DNA of 64,000 nucleotides from Celoporthe dispersa (Eukaryota; Ascomycota; Sordariomycetes; Diaporthales; Cryphonectriaceae): the NCBI GenBank assembly GCA_016584495.1, contig WAID01000015.1, positions 1,984,501-2,048,500 of the forward strand, read 5' to 3'. This document shows, in pieces, positions 46,724-57,901 of the stretch. The translations under genes and the position numbers were made by a program. A model generated the notes under the pieces. It was given only the letters and a program-made list of their open reading frames with translations, did not search any database and was not told the origin of the DNA. How positions within the stretch are numbered: position 1 is the stretch's first letter; each line of letters starts with the position of its first letter.

Positions 46724-46891
46724 CCAAATTGTACGCACGCGCATGTACACGGGTGACCCGCATCGTATGTAGTTAAGATAAATAGCAGTCAGGCCTATAT
46801 GGCAAGGACACCCAGGATGAAGATGTGAACGCGCAACAACGGCACAGCGCCTTTTTTTTCTTCTTCTTTAACTCTATTCTATATCTCCTTC
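46724..46891. other. Short convergent spacer
   Basis: 168 bp between the stops of the GCP5-like and methionyl-tRNA synthetase genes, with a T/C-rich tract at 46851-46885. Transcripts may overlap at their 3' ends. Confidence 0.6.
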
Positions 46892-48984
46892 TCAGGACGT
46901 GTGAACATCAGCCTTGGCAATCGCCTCTGTGACCTGCTCTATGGCCGGATCCGCGACCTCCCTCTTCTCCTCCGCCTCAACGCCAGCGCCCGTCTCAGTC
47001 GTCGTCGTCGTCGTCGCCGCCGCCTTCTTTGCCTTCTTTCTCTCCTTGTCCTTGAGCTTCTTGAGCCGCTTCTCCTCCGCCGCCCTGGCGAGGGCCTCCT
47101 TCTCCTTGCGGGCCTCCTCACCGCCGTACGCCTCGCGCCACTCGTCGATCTTGGCGGCGGGGATCTGGGTGAACAGGAGCTGTGGCGTGCCGAGCTTGTG
47201 GCCGGGGCTGAGCGTGTCTGCGGACCACCCGTCGGGGATGGTAGGCTGGGGCCCCACGCCGAGCTGCGCGAACATGGCCTTGCTCGTCGCGGGCATGTAC
47301 GGGGCCACGATGGACGCGAGGAGGTGGAGGTGGTTGAGGGCGTAGCCGATGACGGCGGCGCACCGGTCGGGCTCCTCGGTGAGCAGGCGGTTGTCGAGCT
47401 TGTTGTCCTGGAGGAGCTTGTTGCCCACCGCGGAGATGGCGAGGATGATCCTCAGCCCGTCGCGCAGCCTGGTGCCCTCCATGTAGTCATTGTACTCCCT
47501 GAGCAGGGCGTTGACCTCCTTGACGTACGCGCCGAGACCGTCCGAGGTGTACTTGGTGTAGTCGGGGACGGTGGACTCGTACTTGGCCTGGCAGAACTTC
47601 TGCACCCGCTGGTTGAAGTTGCCGAGGTTCTTGAGGAGGTCGTTGTTGTTGCCGTCCACGAACTCGTTCCAGCTGAACTTGCTGTCGCTCGTCTCTGGGC
47701 GCCGCGACAGCAGATAATACCTCCAGATGTCGGGATCGATACCGGTGTCCTTGGCGTTGTTGCCAAAGACGCCGATACCCTTGGACTTGCTGAACTTGAC
47801 GTCCTCGTACTGGAGCCACTCCGTCGTGGACAGCTTGTGCACCTTGGTCCATGGGTCCCTGGTGCCGATCTGCGAGCTTGGGAACATGACAGAGTGAAAC
47901 CTAGGAGGCGGGGGGCGGTCAGCTCCGGTGTTGCGCGCCAGGGCGGATCGGATTGTACTCACTGGACATTGTCCTTGCCCATGAACTGGACCAGCTCCAC
48001 GCTGTCAGACTTCCACCACCTCTCCCACAGCTTCCCGTCCAGGTTCTTGCCGTCGGTGTGGTTGGCGGTGATCGAGACGTAGCCGATGCAGGCGTCGAAC
48101 CAGACATAAAAGACCTTGCTGGCGTAGATGTCCTGGTCCAGGCCCGTGATGTCCTTGTTGATGGGCGTGCCCCATCTCAGGTCGCGGGTGATGGCCCGGG
48201 GGTTGAGCCCCCTGGCTATCCAGGACTCTGTGATCTCGATGCTGTTGGCGCTCCAGATGCCGTCCCTGCTGGCCTTGTGGAACCACTCCTTGAGCTCCCC
48301 TTCCAGCAGGTCCAGGCGGAGATACATGTGCTTCGTCTTCCTCCTCTCCGGGACGGTGTTGTCGACCTTGCAGTGCGGGTTCACGAGCCAGCCGACGCCC
48401 TTGGAAAGGCCTCCGTCGGTGGCCCCGGCCTCGGACTCGGGCTGGTAGGGGTCCATCAGCCTGCCGCAGTCGTCGCACTGGTCACCTCGGGCGCCTGGCT
48501 TGTGGCAGATGGAGCACTCTCCCTCGATGAACCTGTCGGCCAGGAAGGACTGGTGCTCCGGGTGGGGGCAGAAGGGCTGGACCTCCTCGCGCTCCATGAT
48601 GAAGCCGTTGTCCCAGAGCTTGCGGAAGATCTCCTGTGTGATGCGCGTCTGGTGCTCGGTGGGCGTGCGGCCAAAGATATCAAAGCCGATGTCGAACCAG
48701 TCGTAGATGCCCTTGTGGACGGCGTGGTACTTCTTGCACAGCTCCTCGGGGGTCATGCCCTCGGCGAGGGCCTTGGTCTCGGTAGCGGTGCCGTACTCAT
48801 CAGAGCCGCAGACAAACAGGGTCTGGAAGCCACGGGCCTTGCACCAGCGCGAGTAGACGTCTGCGGACAGGACGCTGCCAATGACGTTGCCAAGATGAGG
48901 GACGTTGTTGACGTAGGGCAGGGCGCTGGTGATGAGGACGTTCCTCTTGCCCTCGACGGGGAGGATGGGGCTGTCAGCGGCCAT
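46892..48984 (-). CDS. MES1: Methionyl-tRNA synthetase, cytosolic
   Basis: Two exons, 48984-47963 and 47900-46892 (intron 62 bp, GTGAGT donor), 676 aa, no frame break. Class I synthetase with the HIGH-type motif PYVNNVPHLGN (residues 23-33), the zinc-binding CSIC...CDDC knuckle (about 157-173), YVWFDACIGYVS, and the KMSKS-type FSKSKG (about 377-382). An anticodon-binding helical domain follows, with NFNQRVQKF and the PYMPATSKAMFAQLG region. The tail is Lys/Ala-rich (KDKERKKAKKAA) and may bind tRNA or partners. I start at MAADSPILPVEGKRNVLITS; the frame stays open upstream to 49152, so a longer or alternative start, for example for a mitochondrial form, cannot be excluded. It charges tRNA-Met for initiation and elongation. 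Confidence 0.95.
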
Positions 48985-49492
48985 GGTGAGGGGCTGGAGG
49001 TCTGAAGGGCTCAGGACAGGGCTGAGATGGGCTGGGTTGTACACCCCTCTTGGGAGGGGAGGGAACAGCTCAAAGAAGCTGAGGTCCACCTCAGAAAAGA
49101 AGCAGGGCGGGGCACTCGAGGTCAGACCACAGGCTGTTTGTTCCTGGTCCACAGATCTTCACCCTGAGGCCTTTGATTCTTTTTTTTTTTAAGACTCAAA
49201 AAAATAGTCTCTGTTTCGAACAATGTCTCGTGGTTGTGAGGTGAATTGGGTTGGGTGGGTAAGGTGGGTGGTCTTGAACCAGAGAGAGATGAGTCAACTC
49301 TGGGGAAGCACTTTTTGTGTCGTGGATGGAGGGGCAGAGATGGCCAGGTACAGGTCGGATGCGGGAGCTGCGATAAGATAGAGAGGTACAAAGCTGCAGC
49401 AGAAAGCACGCAGGTACCAAGGTACCTATGCACATACATAGCACAGATGACAAGATGGAAACTGTCTTACCTGAGCACAGCATTACCAAATC

Positions 49493-49548
<56 letters not shown>

Positions 49549-50791
49549 GTCCATTGGTCCATTATTGAATGGAGAAGACAACAACATGGTGCTATGTTTT
49601 TCTCCCTCGTAGAGTTTTGGCCCATGGACAATAAAACCCTGTGCAGGTGGTATATTGTTTGTTCGTCTTTTTTTTTTTATTTGGCTCCAACATGTTTCTG
49701 CAAGGCTAAGAGCTTCCTATCTCCTCATGGCACTACAGATTGGTATTGAGCACCTATATGTTGTACTGTGTAGATGATCAGGTCCAGACAGAGATGATCG
49801 TGCTGCTGCACAGGTACCTTGACTGGCATGACATGACATGAACATGACTAGGAAGAGAGCCCCACTGTGTTCGCGCACTGGTCAGCTACTACAGCAGGAC
49901 GGACATGCTGTGGGGAAGATGCTACAGCAGCCCCATCGCCTCACCACAGGGCCTGCAGCACGCTAGGCTGCACTGTACAGCCCTGCACGGCAACTCCCCC
50001 TCCGCTGGAAGAGACTTTTCTCTCGACGCTTGTCACATTTTGATGCTGGGCTCATCCACCACCCCCAACTCCAACTGACCTCTCACCATCATCGTCGTCA
50101 CACCTTGCGCCCACCCTCTTGTCACACAGACTACAACTCCGCTCCTAGGTCGAATTCAACATCATCAATCAGACAAACTTGGCCAGCATCTTTCTGAAGC
50201 ATCCCAGCAGCCCTTTTAACTACCTGCACCTGGATCACCCGTCCGCCTGCGCGTCTGGAACTCCATCCCACCGCCACCACTTCACCCCACCACTTCGATC
50301 TTCAACGCCACAACTCTCTGCGACCAACCGCCCAACCGCGTCTGCTCAAAACACATACCAGCTCTCTTGATAGGACACTTCCGTTCTGGGTACAGGGCAA
50401 TTGAACTGCTGGGAGCAGCTGCAAGTTCTTGATCAGGAACTGCCTCTCCACCTGTCCCAGCCTGCTTTGTACCTGGCACCGCCCTTGCACCGAGTCTGCC
50501 CCTTGGCACCACCACCAGACCAGACCCGACCCCAGTACACACCTTTTCCACCACCTGGCCCCTGCCTCCCAACACGGCGCAACTCTTGAGTGCATACCTG
50601 GGAAAGACCAGATACTGTCGGAGACCCAGTCTTGAAAAAGCTGGTTCCCACACTATAGTCTTTGAGGATCTGCCTTGGGTACCTGGTCTTGGATTCTGAA
50701 GAGCTTGGAACACTGCTTTGAGGACCTTCCCTTCCCCTGCCCACCGCATCTCTCAAGGCACTCCTGCCTCGTCATTCATTCAGCAGTGGTT
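48985..50791. other. Divergent intergenic region of MetRS and eIF4E genes
   Basis: 1.8 kb carrying both promoters and leaders. It contains a T-run (49179-49190), an uninterrupted (TA)23 tract (49497-49542) and C/A-rich leader-like sequence from about 50040 to 50400. Short open frames have no family resemblance. Confidence 0.6.
49497..49542. repeat. (TA)23 microsatellite
   Basis: 46 bp of uninterrupted TA, able to form a cruciform. It lies about 510 bp upstream of the methionyl-tRNA synthetase start. Confidence 0.95.
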
Positions 50792-51983
50792 ATGGACAGC
50801 AATCTATGGAGCCGCCGCACCAAGTATGTCACCTCCATCCTTCCTCCCTCCTGGCTGCTGCAGTGGCATGAACTGATGTCTTGTGATGCCCAGCACCAAC
50901 AAACTCTCCCTCTCCACCACCTCAGGCTCCGGCCAAGGTGACCGAAATGCCTCCTTCTCTAAGCGATTCGGCGGTGACAGCTCATCGCATGGGGGCAAAA
51001 ACCCTTTCAACTCCATACCAACCTCGGCAGGCGGCGGCCTTGCATCACCTGGTGGCGCATCGTTTGGACTAGGCACTGGGGCCTTTTTCAGCCTTTGGGG
51101 CCACCAAGACCCCCAAGTCGCCTGGGAACCCTTTCGACATGGCCCTGAAGACCCCAGGTGCTGACAAGATGCCAAGGGACAGCACCAACGGCAGCCTGTC
51201 CAAGCCTGGTGCAGACAGCAGCGACCGGCCAGCTGCTGGCGCCGGTGCCGGCAGGAGTGGGAAGAATGGTGACCCGGCTGCCCAGCACCCGCTACGGAGC
51301 AGCTGGTCCTTCTGGTTCCGGCCGCCAATCCCAAAGAACGTGTCGATCCCCTACGAGGATACCGTGCATGGCATGGCCGAGGTCGCCACTGCCGAGCAGT
51401 TCTGGGCTGTCTACCAGCACCTGGGCCGCCCCTCGACCCTGTCTCCGGTCTCCGACTACCACATCTTCAAGAAGGGCATCCGGCCCATATGGGAGGACGA
51501 GGAGAACAGGAAGGGGGGCAAGTGGGTTGTGCGCCTCAAGAAGGGGGTCGCTGACCGGTACTGGGAGAAGCTGATGATGGCCCTGGTTGGAGATCAGTTC
51601 GGCGATGCCGGCGAGGAGATCTGTGGCGCTGTCGTGAGTGTCCGGAACGGTGAGGATATCATCAGCATCTGGACGGCTACCAGCGAGGGCAAGGTCCTCC
51701 GAATCAGGTAAGTCCAGGGAGGCCTCGGCCTGAGAGCATCCGACAAGGGAGATGACGAGCCGGTACTAAACGCCCGTCTTGTTCTAGGGAGACCTTCAAG
51801 CGCGTCATGGAGTTTCCGACCAACACCAAGATCGAGTGGAAGGTGCACGAGGACAGCATCCAGCAGCGCATCACGATCGAGGAGTCTCGCAAGGAGAAGG
51901 CCAACCAGCACCGGAAGCCCCAGAACCAGCGGCAGCACCAGGGAAGCAGCAGCGACTCGGCTCACCCCCCTCAGGTATCATAG
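50792..51983 (+). CDS. Translation initiation factor eIF4E, class II (4EHP-like), frame broken once
   Basis: Three exons: 50792-50823 (32 bp, MDSNLWSRRT), 50894-51707 and 51788-51983; donors GTATGT and GTAAGT. About 346 aa after correction. A Ser/Gly-rich N-terminus (NKLSLSTTSGSGQ, SKRFGGDSSSHGG, NPFNSI) leads to the cap-binding fold: HPLRSSWSFWFRPPIPKN, EQFWAVYQHLGRPS, FFKKGIRPIWEDEENRKGGK-like block (here HIFKKG), RYWEKLMMALVGDQF and EEICGAVVSVRNGEDIISIW. The first cap-stacking position lies in WSFWFRPP, the class II pattern, and the second Trp is in IRPIWEDEEN. A Gln/Ser tail follows. The frame breaks in the T5 run 51084-51088, where one extra T splits the Gly/Ser-rich leader from SPGNPFDMALKTP. 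It binds mRNA 5' caps; class II members often act as regulators of translation. Confidence 0.92.
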
Positions 51984-52145
51984 CGTGGACCTGTCCGGCA
52001 GCCAACCGTGCCACCCTTGTCACCTCGGGCTGTCTGGTCTCGCTCTGGACGCCTGCAAGGGCTCAAAAGCACTGGCGAGACGCCAAGGAAGCCCTCTTGA
52101 GCGGGCGGACAAGGTTGCCAGCAAGAACGAGAGAGGGTAGAGAGG

Positions 52146-52179
<34 letters not shown>

Positions 52180-52773
52180 AAAAAAAGAAGAGAAAAGCTA
52201 AAATCCTGAACGACCACCAGTCTTGCCTGTAGTACGACCACTCAGGCGGCGAAACAAAAGTAAGGGACACACTTTGGGGAGCTAAGGATGACCCAAAAGG
52301 ATCTAAACCGGGTGCGCAACTACGAGGCCGTGGCTGGGATGCCTGCTTCTCTTTGAGACTGACTGTATGTCGGAAGGTTCTGACGAGCAGATGCTCGCTG
52401 CTATTTGTCGTGGTGTGAGGCTAGCGATAGCACACGGCTATATTTGATCGGTCTGAACGTGTCGGATTACAATCAATACTGAATTTTTCTAGCGAAATAA
52501 GAAAGAAAGAAAAAAAAAGACTCTTGGACGGTCCGTCCTGGCTGATATGCATGGATCCATCCGCCTTTTGGTGACCTGTAATGACCTCAAAAAAGAAAAA
52601 AATGTAGTTCGTTGGCTTGAATTTCTTTTTGTTTATTTCCTTCTTTGGGAAAAAAAAATACATTATCTACGGCATCCCTCAGGTGATGATGGATGCCACC
52701 GGATGACGCCCTTGCTCTTTGCAGCAGAAAGCGCTCCTCTTGATGTTCCCCCCCCCCCCTATCCATCCCTAAC
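51984..52773. other. Convergent intergenic region with (GA)n
   Basis: 3' flanks of the eIF4E and Sad1-like genes. It contains a GA repeat (about 52148-52175), an A-run (52508-52520) and a C-run (52750-52759). No gene is recognised. Confidence 0.6.
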
Positions 52774-54259
52774 CTAGGCCCTGGCCTTCTTCGCCCTGCC
52801 GCCGGGCTCCCTCCTCCTCTCCCACACCTGCAGGTAGGACTCGCCCATGCACAGCAGCTCCCGCTGTATCTTGTCGACAAACAGGTCCTGGCACACGACC
52901 CACTCGCCCCTGGCCCTGTCGAGCAGCTGGACCTTCCACGTCTTGCGCTCCTCGCCGGTGTCGGCGACGTCCTCCCGCAGGCGCACGGCCTCGTGCACCA
53001 CGTTGGCCACGAGGTCGTACCAGATGGGCTCGCCGGGCGGGTGGGCGGCGGGGTCCGGCTCGACGTACGAGGACACGTCGAGGTTGCGCGCGTCAAAGGT
53101 CACGATGGTCGGGTTGCGCTCGGACACGAACTTGTTCTGGCTGAAGCGCTTGATGTGGAGGATGAGGTAGGGGGGCAGCGGGTGCGCGAGGCGGTAGCGC
53201 CGCCTGTGGGCGAGAGTGCTCCTGGGCGGAGCGGCCGTCGTACTTGGAGAGGAGGGTGGTCAGCGGGACCTGGGGGATGATGTTGCGCTGCTGCTCGTCC
53301 TGGAAGAGGGGCGCGGGGGGCAGGTCGAGGGTGAGCAGGAGGAAGCGGCTGACGTCGACCTTGACCTCGGCGGCCTCCTCGAAGCGCAGGCGGTCGCCGG
53401 CGTCCGCCTTGGCGGTGATGGCCTGCGACTCGACCTTGAGCCTGCCCTGGAAGACGCGCTGCACCATGCTGGAGCCGGGCCTGGTCCTGCTGCCGCCGAG
53501 GCCGAGGTGGAGGTTGTTGAGGAACCACGACAGGAACTCGACGGGGTCCGACTGCTGCGTCAGGGTGAAGCGCTTGCTGGAGCGCAGCGAGACCTCCTGG
53601 AGCAGCTCGTGCGGGCTGACGTGCGACTTGAAGGCGCGCGGGTTCCAGATCTTCCTGAACAGGATGCTCGTCCTCTTGGCCAGCTCCGACTTGCTCCCGC
53701 CAAAGTCCTCGAGCAGGAAGAAGTTGCGCAGCGGCGCCACGTGCGACAGCGCCTGCACCACGACGTTCAGGTAGTCGTTCTCCTTGATGTTGTTCATGCC
53801 CACGAAGCCGGGCACGTACTCGCGCCCGCCGATGGTCAGGCTGGTCCTGGGCCTGCGGTCGATGCCCGCCACCTCCACCTTTGTGTACCGCGGGTCCGAC
53901 ACGTACTTGATGTCGTCCAGGCTCCTGCTCTTGACCTCGTAGCCCTCGGGGAGCACGTACACCTTCTGCGTCTCCATGTTGATGAACACGTGGTGGTTCT
54001 CCTCGAGCGCGTGGAAGTATGCGTGCGACTTGGGCCCCCGCCCCTGGAAGTACCTGCCGCACACCAGGCACGCGTACACGTTGATGTTGGACAGCGAGAT
54101 GCTGCACAGCTTCTCAAAGTCAAAGTCCAGCGCGCCGCGGTCTATCGTGTCCAGGTAGAGGTCGTCGTAGCCTGCCGTCGGCGCGGCCTGGCGGATCGGT
54201 GCCTTCTCCTCGGGGAGGTCGTCGAGCTCCGAGTCTCCTGCCCTATCGTCATCGTCGCT

Positions 54260-54292
<33 letters not shown>

Positions 54293-54484
54293 GTTGTGTC
54301 GCCCGTTTGTCCCTAGACCTCTGGTGCCGTTCTCGCGTGGCGTGTTTGCACCGGTGCTGTCACCGCCCAGCCCTTGGTCGGCAGCGGGGCTGCTGTCTGG
54401 CTCGCCTATTCTTGATTTCTTGGAGGCGGGCGAGTCTGCATTGAGGGCTTCCTCGAGAGCCTCAGAGGCCAGTCGCTTGGACAT
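52774..54484 (-). CDS. SAD1: Splicing factor Sad1/USP39-like pseudo-deubiquitinase, frame broken once
   Basis: Single exon, about 569 aa after correction. The N-terminus is charged, with an eight-Asp plus four-Asp tract encoded by GAC repeats (plus strand 54250-54292). A ZnF-UBP domain follows: YACLVCGRYFQGRGPKSHAY, HALEENHHVFINM and VYVLPEGYEV. The UBP fold begins GFVGMNNIKENDYLNVVVQA, where the catalytic Cys box of active proteases (N-x-G-N-T-C-F) is replaced, as known for Sad1/USP39. It continues through DPVEFLSWFLNNLH, PPYLILHIKRFSQNKFVSER and WYDLVANVVHE. The frame is lost at about 53217-53219 after GRSAQE; dropping one base gives the HRRRYRLAHPLPPY join. The family is required for tri-snRNP function in pre-mRNA splicing and is catalytically inactive. 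Confidence 0.92.
54250..54292. repeat. GTC/GAC repeat encoding an Asp tract
   Basis: A trinucleotide run inside the Sad1-like gene encodes D8-S-D4. It is a likely site of length variation. Confidence 0.85.
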
Positions 54485-55030
54485 CCTGGCTGTAGCAAGG
54501 TTTCGTATGGGTATTGAGGGGGGGGGCTGGTAGGTTCGAGTCGTATGGGTACCTCACCAGACGACGGAGTGTAGCAAGGTGTGGCGTTTTGTTTGTGGTT
54601 GTGGGGTTGTTGTGGTGAAACTATTCGGTGGATGTAGGACTGACTTTCTGCAGTGCATGTCATGTCAAGCTTATTGATGCATAGACGCCCCCACTTTTTG
54701 CTGGTATTCACACAACAGTAGCTTCCCAAGGCTGTCTCTCCTATCCTTGGCACCTCAACCTTTGACATAAAGTACTAAAAGTATACATTCTACTTTTTCT
54801 CTCTCTCTCTCTCTTGTTCCATAATTATCTGCAGTACCTTTTTTTCTTCTCTCTTACTTCCCTTTTCCCTTTCCCTAGCTCTCACTACAGTCACCACAGG
54901 CGACAGCAGGAAGAGGAACCACACAGTGAAACCATATATGCATTAAGCTTAGAAAACATAGACCCTCAGTTCTAGTGTGGTATCAATTGCACCTCGTCTA
55001 TCCCTTCTTCTATCCCTTCTTCCTACCATC
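54485..55030. other. Spacer between UTP13 (downstream end) and Sad1-like gene
   Basis: 546 bp holding the promoter of the Sad1-like gene, and a CT tract (54799-54814). No other feature is recognised. Confidence 0.55.
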
Positions 55031-57901
55031 TCAAGACGCTGCATCCAGCATCAAGACATCTGCAGTCCCGCCGTTCATCCTTGCTGACCCCTCAAGTGTC
55101 GGGGCAAGGTTCTCCATCTCCTGCAGTGTGTACTCCACCAGGAAGCTCTCGTCTACCAGCTCCTCCATGCGCCTGTAATGCCTCTCTGTGTACACCTTGA
55201 GGGCGTTGAGCACCTCCTTCAGGCTCTTCTGGCCCCGTGCGCCCTTGACGGTCAGGTTTGAGAACTTGGACGCCGGATAGCTTCTGATCAGCGTCCATAG
55301 GATCCGCTGCGCCACGGGCGCAGTCCTTGCATTTGTGTTCCAGTCGCGCAGGCGCAGGAGGAGCAGGAAGATCTGCTCGTCGGAGAGCGTAGCGAGGACC
55401 TCGTCGACCGCCTTCAGGCCGCACAGGCTGCCCTCGTCTGGCGTTTTGCTGGTCACCACCGAGGTGAACAGGTTGAGCAGTCTGCCCGGGTGGTTCAGCT
55501 GCAGGGCGAGGGCGATGGCGTCGCGGTATGCGCCCGTGTGCATGTAGTTCTCGAGCTCTTGTTCCTGCTCGACCAGCTTGGTGGCTGCCTCCGCTGCCGC
55601 AGCCTGCGTCTCGGACGATGTGTCCCTCCAGAAGGTCACCGTCGAGTCTGCACTGCCTGAGACGATCGTGTTGGTCTCGTGGTGCACAGCTAGTGCCCAC
55701 ACCCGGTCCTCGTGGTTGTCCAGCGTGGTCTCTGTATCACCGCTGTTTGCATCCCAGACCTTGACGAGGCCGTCGCCTGCCGCGCTGGCAAATTGCACCC
55801 TTTTGACTTGTCGCCCTCTGCATGCTGCTTGAGCCATGCCACCTTGAGGATGCTGTTGGAGTGTCCTTCAAAGGTCCTCAGGCAGGTGTAGTCCGAGAGG
55901 CTCCATATCTTGACCGTCTTGTCACCAGAGCCGGTCAGGATGAGGCCTTTTCCTGCCACGGCGCCCTTGTCCCCGTGGATCACCGGTGTGTTCGCGGGTG
56001 CGAATTTTACCGACCACACGCCCCTCTTGTGACCGCGCAAGATGCCCTGCACCTCGCCTTCGGCTACAGACCAGACCTTCACCGTCTTGTCCTGGGAGGC
56101 CGACGCGAAGAGCTGGCCGGTGGGGTTCACATCGACCGCGTTGATGTCCTTCTCGTGTGCCTTTCGTGTGAAGATCGCCTTTGCTTTCTTCTGGGCCTGG
56201 CGGGGTATCTCCCACCTCTTCACGGTCAGGTCCTGGGATCCAGTCACCAGGAAAGGTGGCGGGTTGTTCACCGGATCTTGGTATGCTGCGGATGATTCTT
56301 GGGGGGCAGTCTTTGGCAGGCCGATGGCGCCCAGCGTCTCCGCATGACCCGTGAACGTGGCCCAGCAGGTAAAGCTGTTGTTCTCCGGGTCGATCCGCCA
56401 CAGGCGGGCAGTGTTGTCCTTTGCCCCTGTTGCGATCCAGTGTCCGGACCAATCGACGTCAAGGGTGATCACAGTATCCTCGTGACCCTGGAGAAGACCA
56501 ACATCCTGACCGAAATATATCCCTGAGCCCGTCGTCCGGCTTGCCTCGCCCGTCGACTCCTTCAGAGATACCAGCCGAACTTCTTCCAGATTCGTAGCCA
56601 GTGCCATCATCGAGCGGTCCGGCGACACGTATACCAGGTCGATAATCTCATCGTGGGTACCGGATATCCTCCTGGTGGGCTCGAGCGGCGATATCTCCGG
56701 TACCGTGAGCGACTCGCGCATGGAGGGGATCTGGTAGAAAACGAGGGTGTGGTCCATCTGGACGGTGAGCAGCAGGTTCTTCCCGGAACATAAGCAAGCG
56801 CCGACTATTGAGTCTGTCTCGGCCTTCGCATCCTGCTCCGTGGTGACCTCACGGCCCGTGTCTGTCTCCCACAGCCTCACACAGCCGTTGGCGCCTGCTG
56901 TGTACGTGAGTCTGCCGTCTTCCAGAAAGCCTGCCGCCTCGATCGTCTCAAGGGTCGGTATGACTTTTCTGGGCGTCCATGACTTGGCATCCCACCATAT
57001 CATGGTCTTGTCTCGGCTGGCCGTAACCAGCGCATGTTCCGAGGCGGAGTAGTCCAGCCCTTGCACGTCTGAGACGTGGGACTCGAGGTCTGCAACCACG
57101 GCGCGCTTGTGGAGGTCCCACACCCTGACCTTTCCGTCTTGACTGCCAGAGGCCAGGCGGAATCGGATCGTCGCATCCTCGCCGGTGTCATGGGCGGCGT
57201 CGCTGGTCACGTCGCTTTTCCTCTTGGCCTTCTTGCTCTTCTTGCCGGTCGTCTGTTCCTCGCCCAGCCGCCCCGGGGCTATCTCAAAGAAGTGCAGGGC
57301 CGAGACGAGGACGCTGGGCCCTCGAAAGGTATGCGTGACGTAGCCTCCGAGTATATCCCAGACTTTGATGTTGCCATCGGCGGCACCGGTCGCGAGCAGG
57401 GTGCCCGTGCGGTCGACGGCCAGCACGACCACCGGGGTACCGTGAGGCTTGAGCGTGCGCAGCAGGGTCGCCTCGATTGAATCCTGCTCGTCTGAGAGCT
57501 TGAGGGCGTAGATGCGCATGGAGAGAGACCGGGAGCAGACGATGAGATGGGAGGCGGAGGGGGTCACTAAAGGTCTTGTTAGCCATCAGCTGTGCCACCC
57601 CCCGGAGGGCTCGCGGGGAGAGGAGGAGCGTACAGGTCAGTGTTGAGATCGTCTCATCATCCTATACGACGGGGCCACGTTAGCATTTCTCCTCGCCGGC
57701 CTAGAGCGCAATGGGTCGACGGACGCCTTCAATCTTTGCATACTGCCTCCCCGTCGCCAGATCCGTCAGGACGGCATCCTCCCCGAACGTCGTTGCCAGG
57801 ATCCTCGCTCCATTGTCGAGAGCCACCGACCCGCCTGTGAATAGGGGCTGGATCACCCGCTCAGGTTCAAAGGTCGTCTTAAAAGGCGATCTGGTGGTCA
57901 T
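55031..57901 (-). CDS. UTP13: U3 snoRNP WD40 protein UTP13 (TBL3), frame broken once
   Basis: Three exons: 57901-57725, a 28-bp micro-exon 57661-57634, and 57566-55031. Introns are 63 bp (weak GTCCGT donor, TATAG acceptor) and 67 bp (GTACGC donor). About 913 aa after correction. Two WD40 propellers are seen: VLTDLATGRQYAKI, LLATGAADGNIKVWDI, RLASGSQDGKVRVWDLHKR, ALVTASRDKTMIWWD, WIATGAKDNTARLWRID, FLVTGSQDLTVKRWEI, LFASASQDKTVKVWSV, LILTGSGDKTVKIWSL, FASAAGDGLVKVWDANSG and IVSGSADSTVTFWRD. The C-terminal Utp13 domain follows (NHPGRLLNLFTSVV, LRDWNTNARTAPVAQRILWT, HYRRMEELVDESFLVEYTLQ). The frame breaks at the T4 run 55801-55804, where one base seems to be missing between GDKSK and RVQFASAAGD. 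It acts in the nucleolus in the small-subunit processome, maturing 18S rRNA. Confidence 0.93.

Noticed and set aside
46901..48082. 393-codon plus-strand frame opposite methionyl-tRNA synthetase
   Set aside because: Antisense shadow rich in Leu, Val, Gly and Glu; no domain.
53216..54316. 366-codon plus-strand frame opposite the Sad1-like gene
   Set aside because: Antisense shadow; the acidic and zinc-finger domains are on the minus strand.
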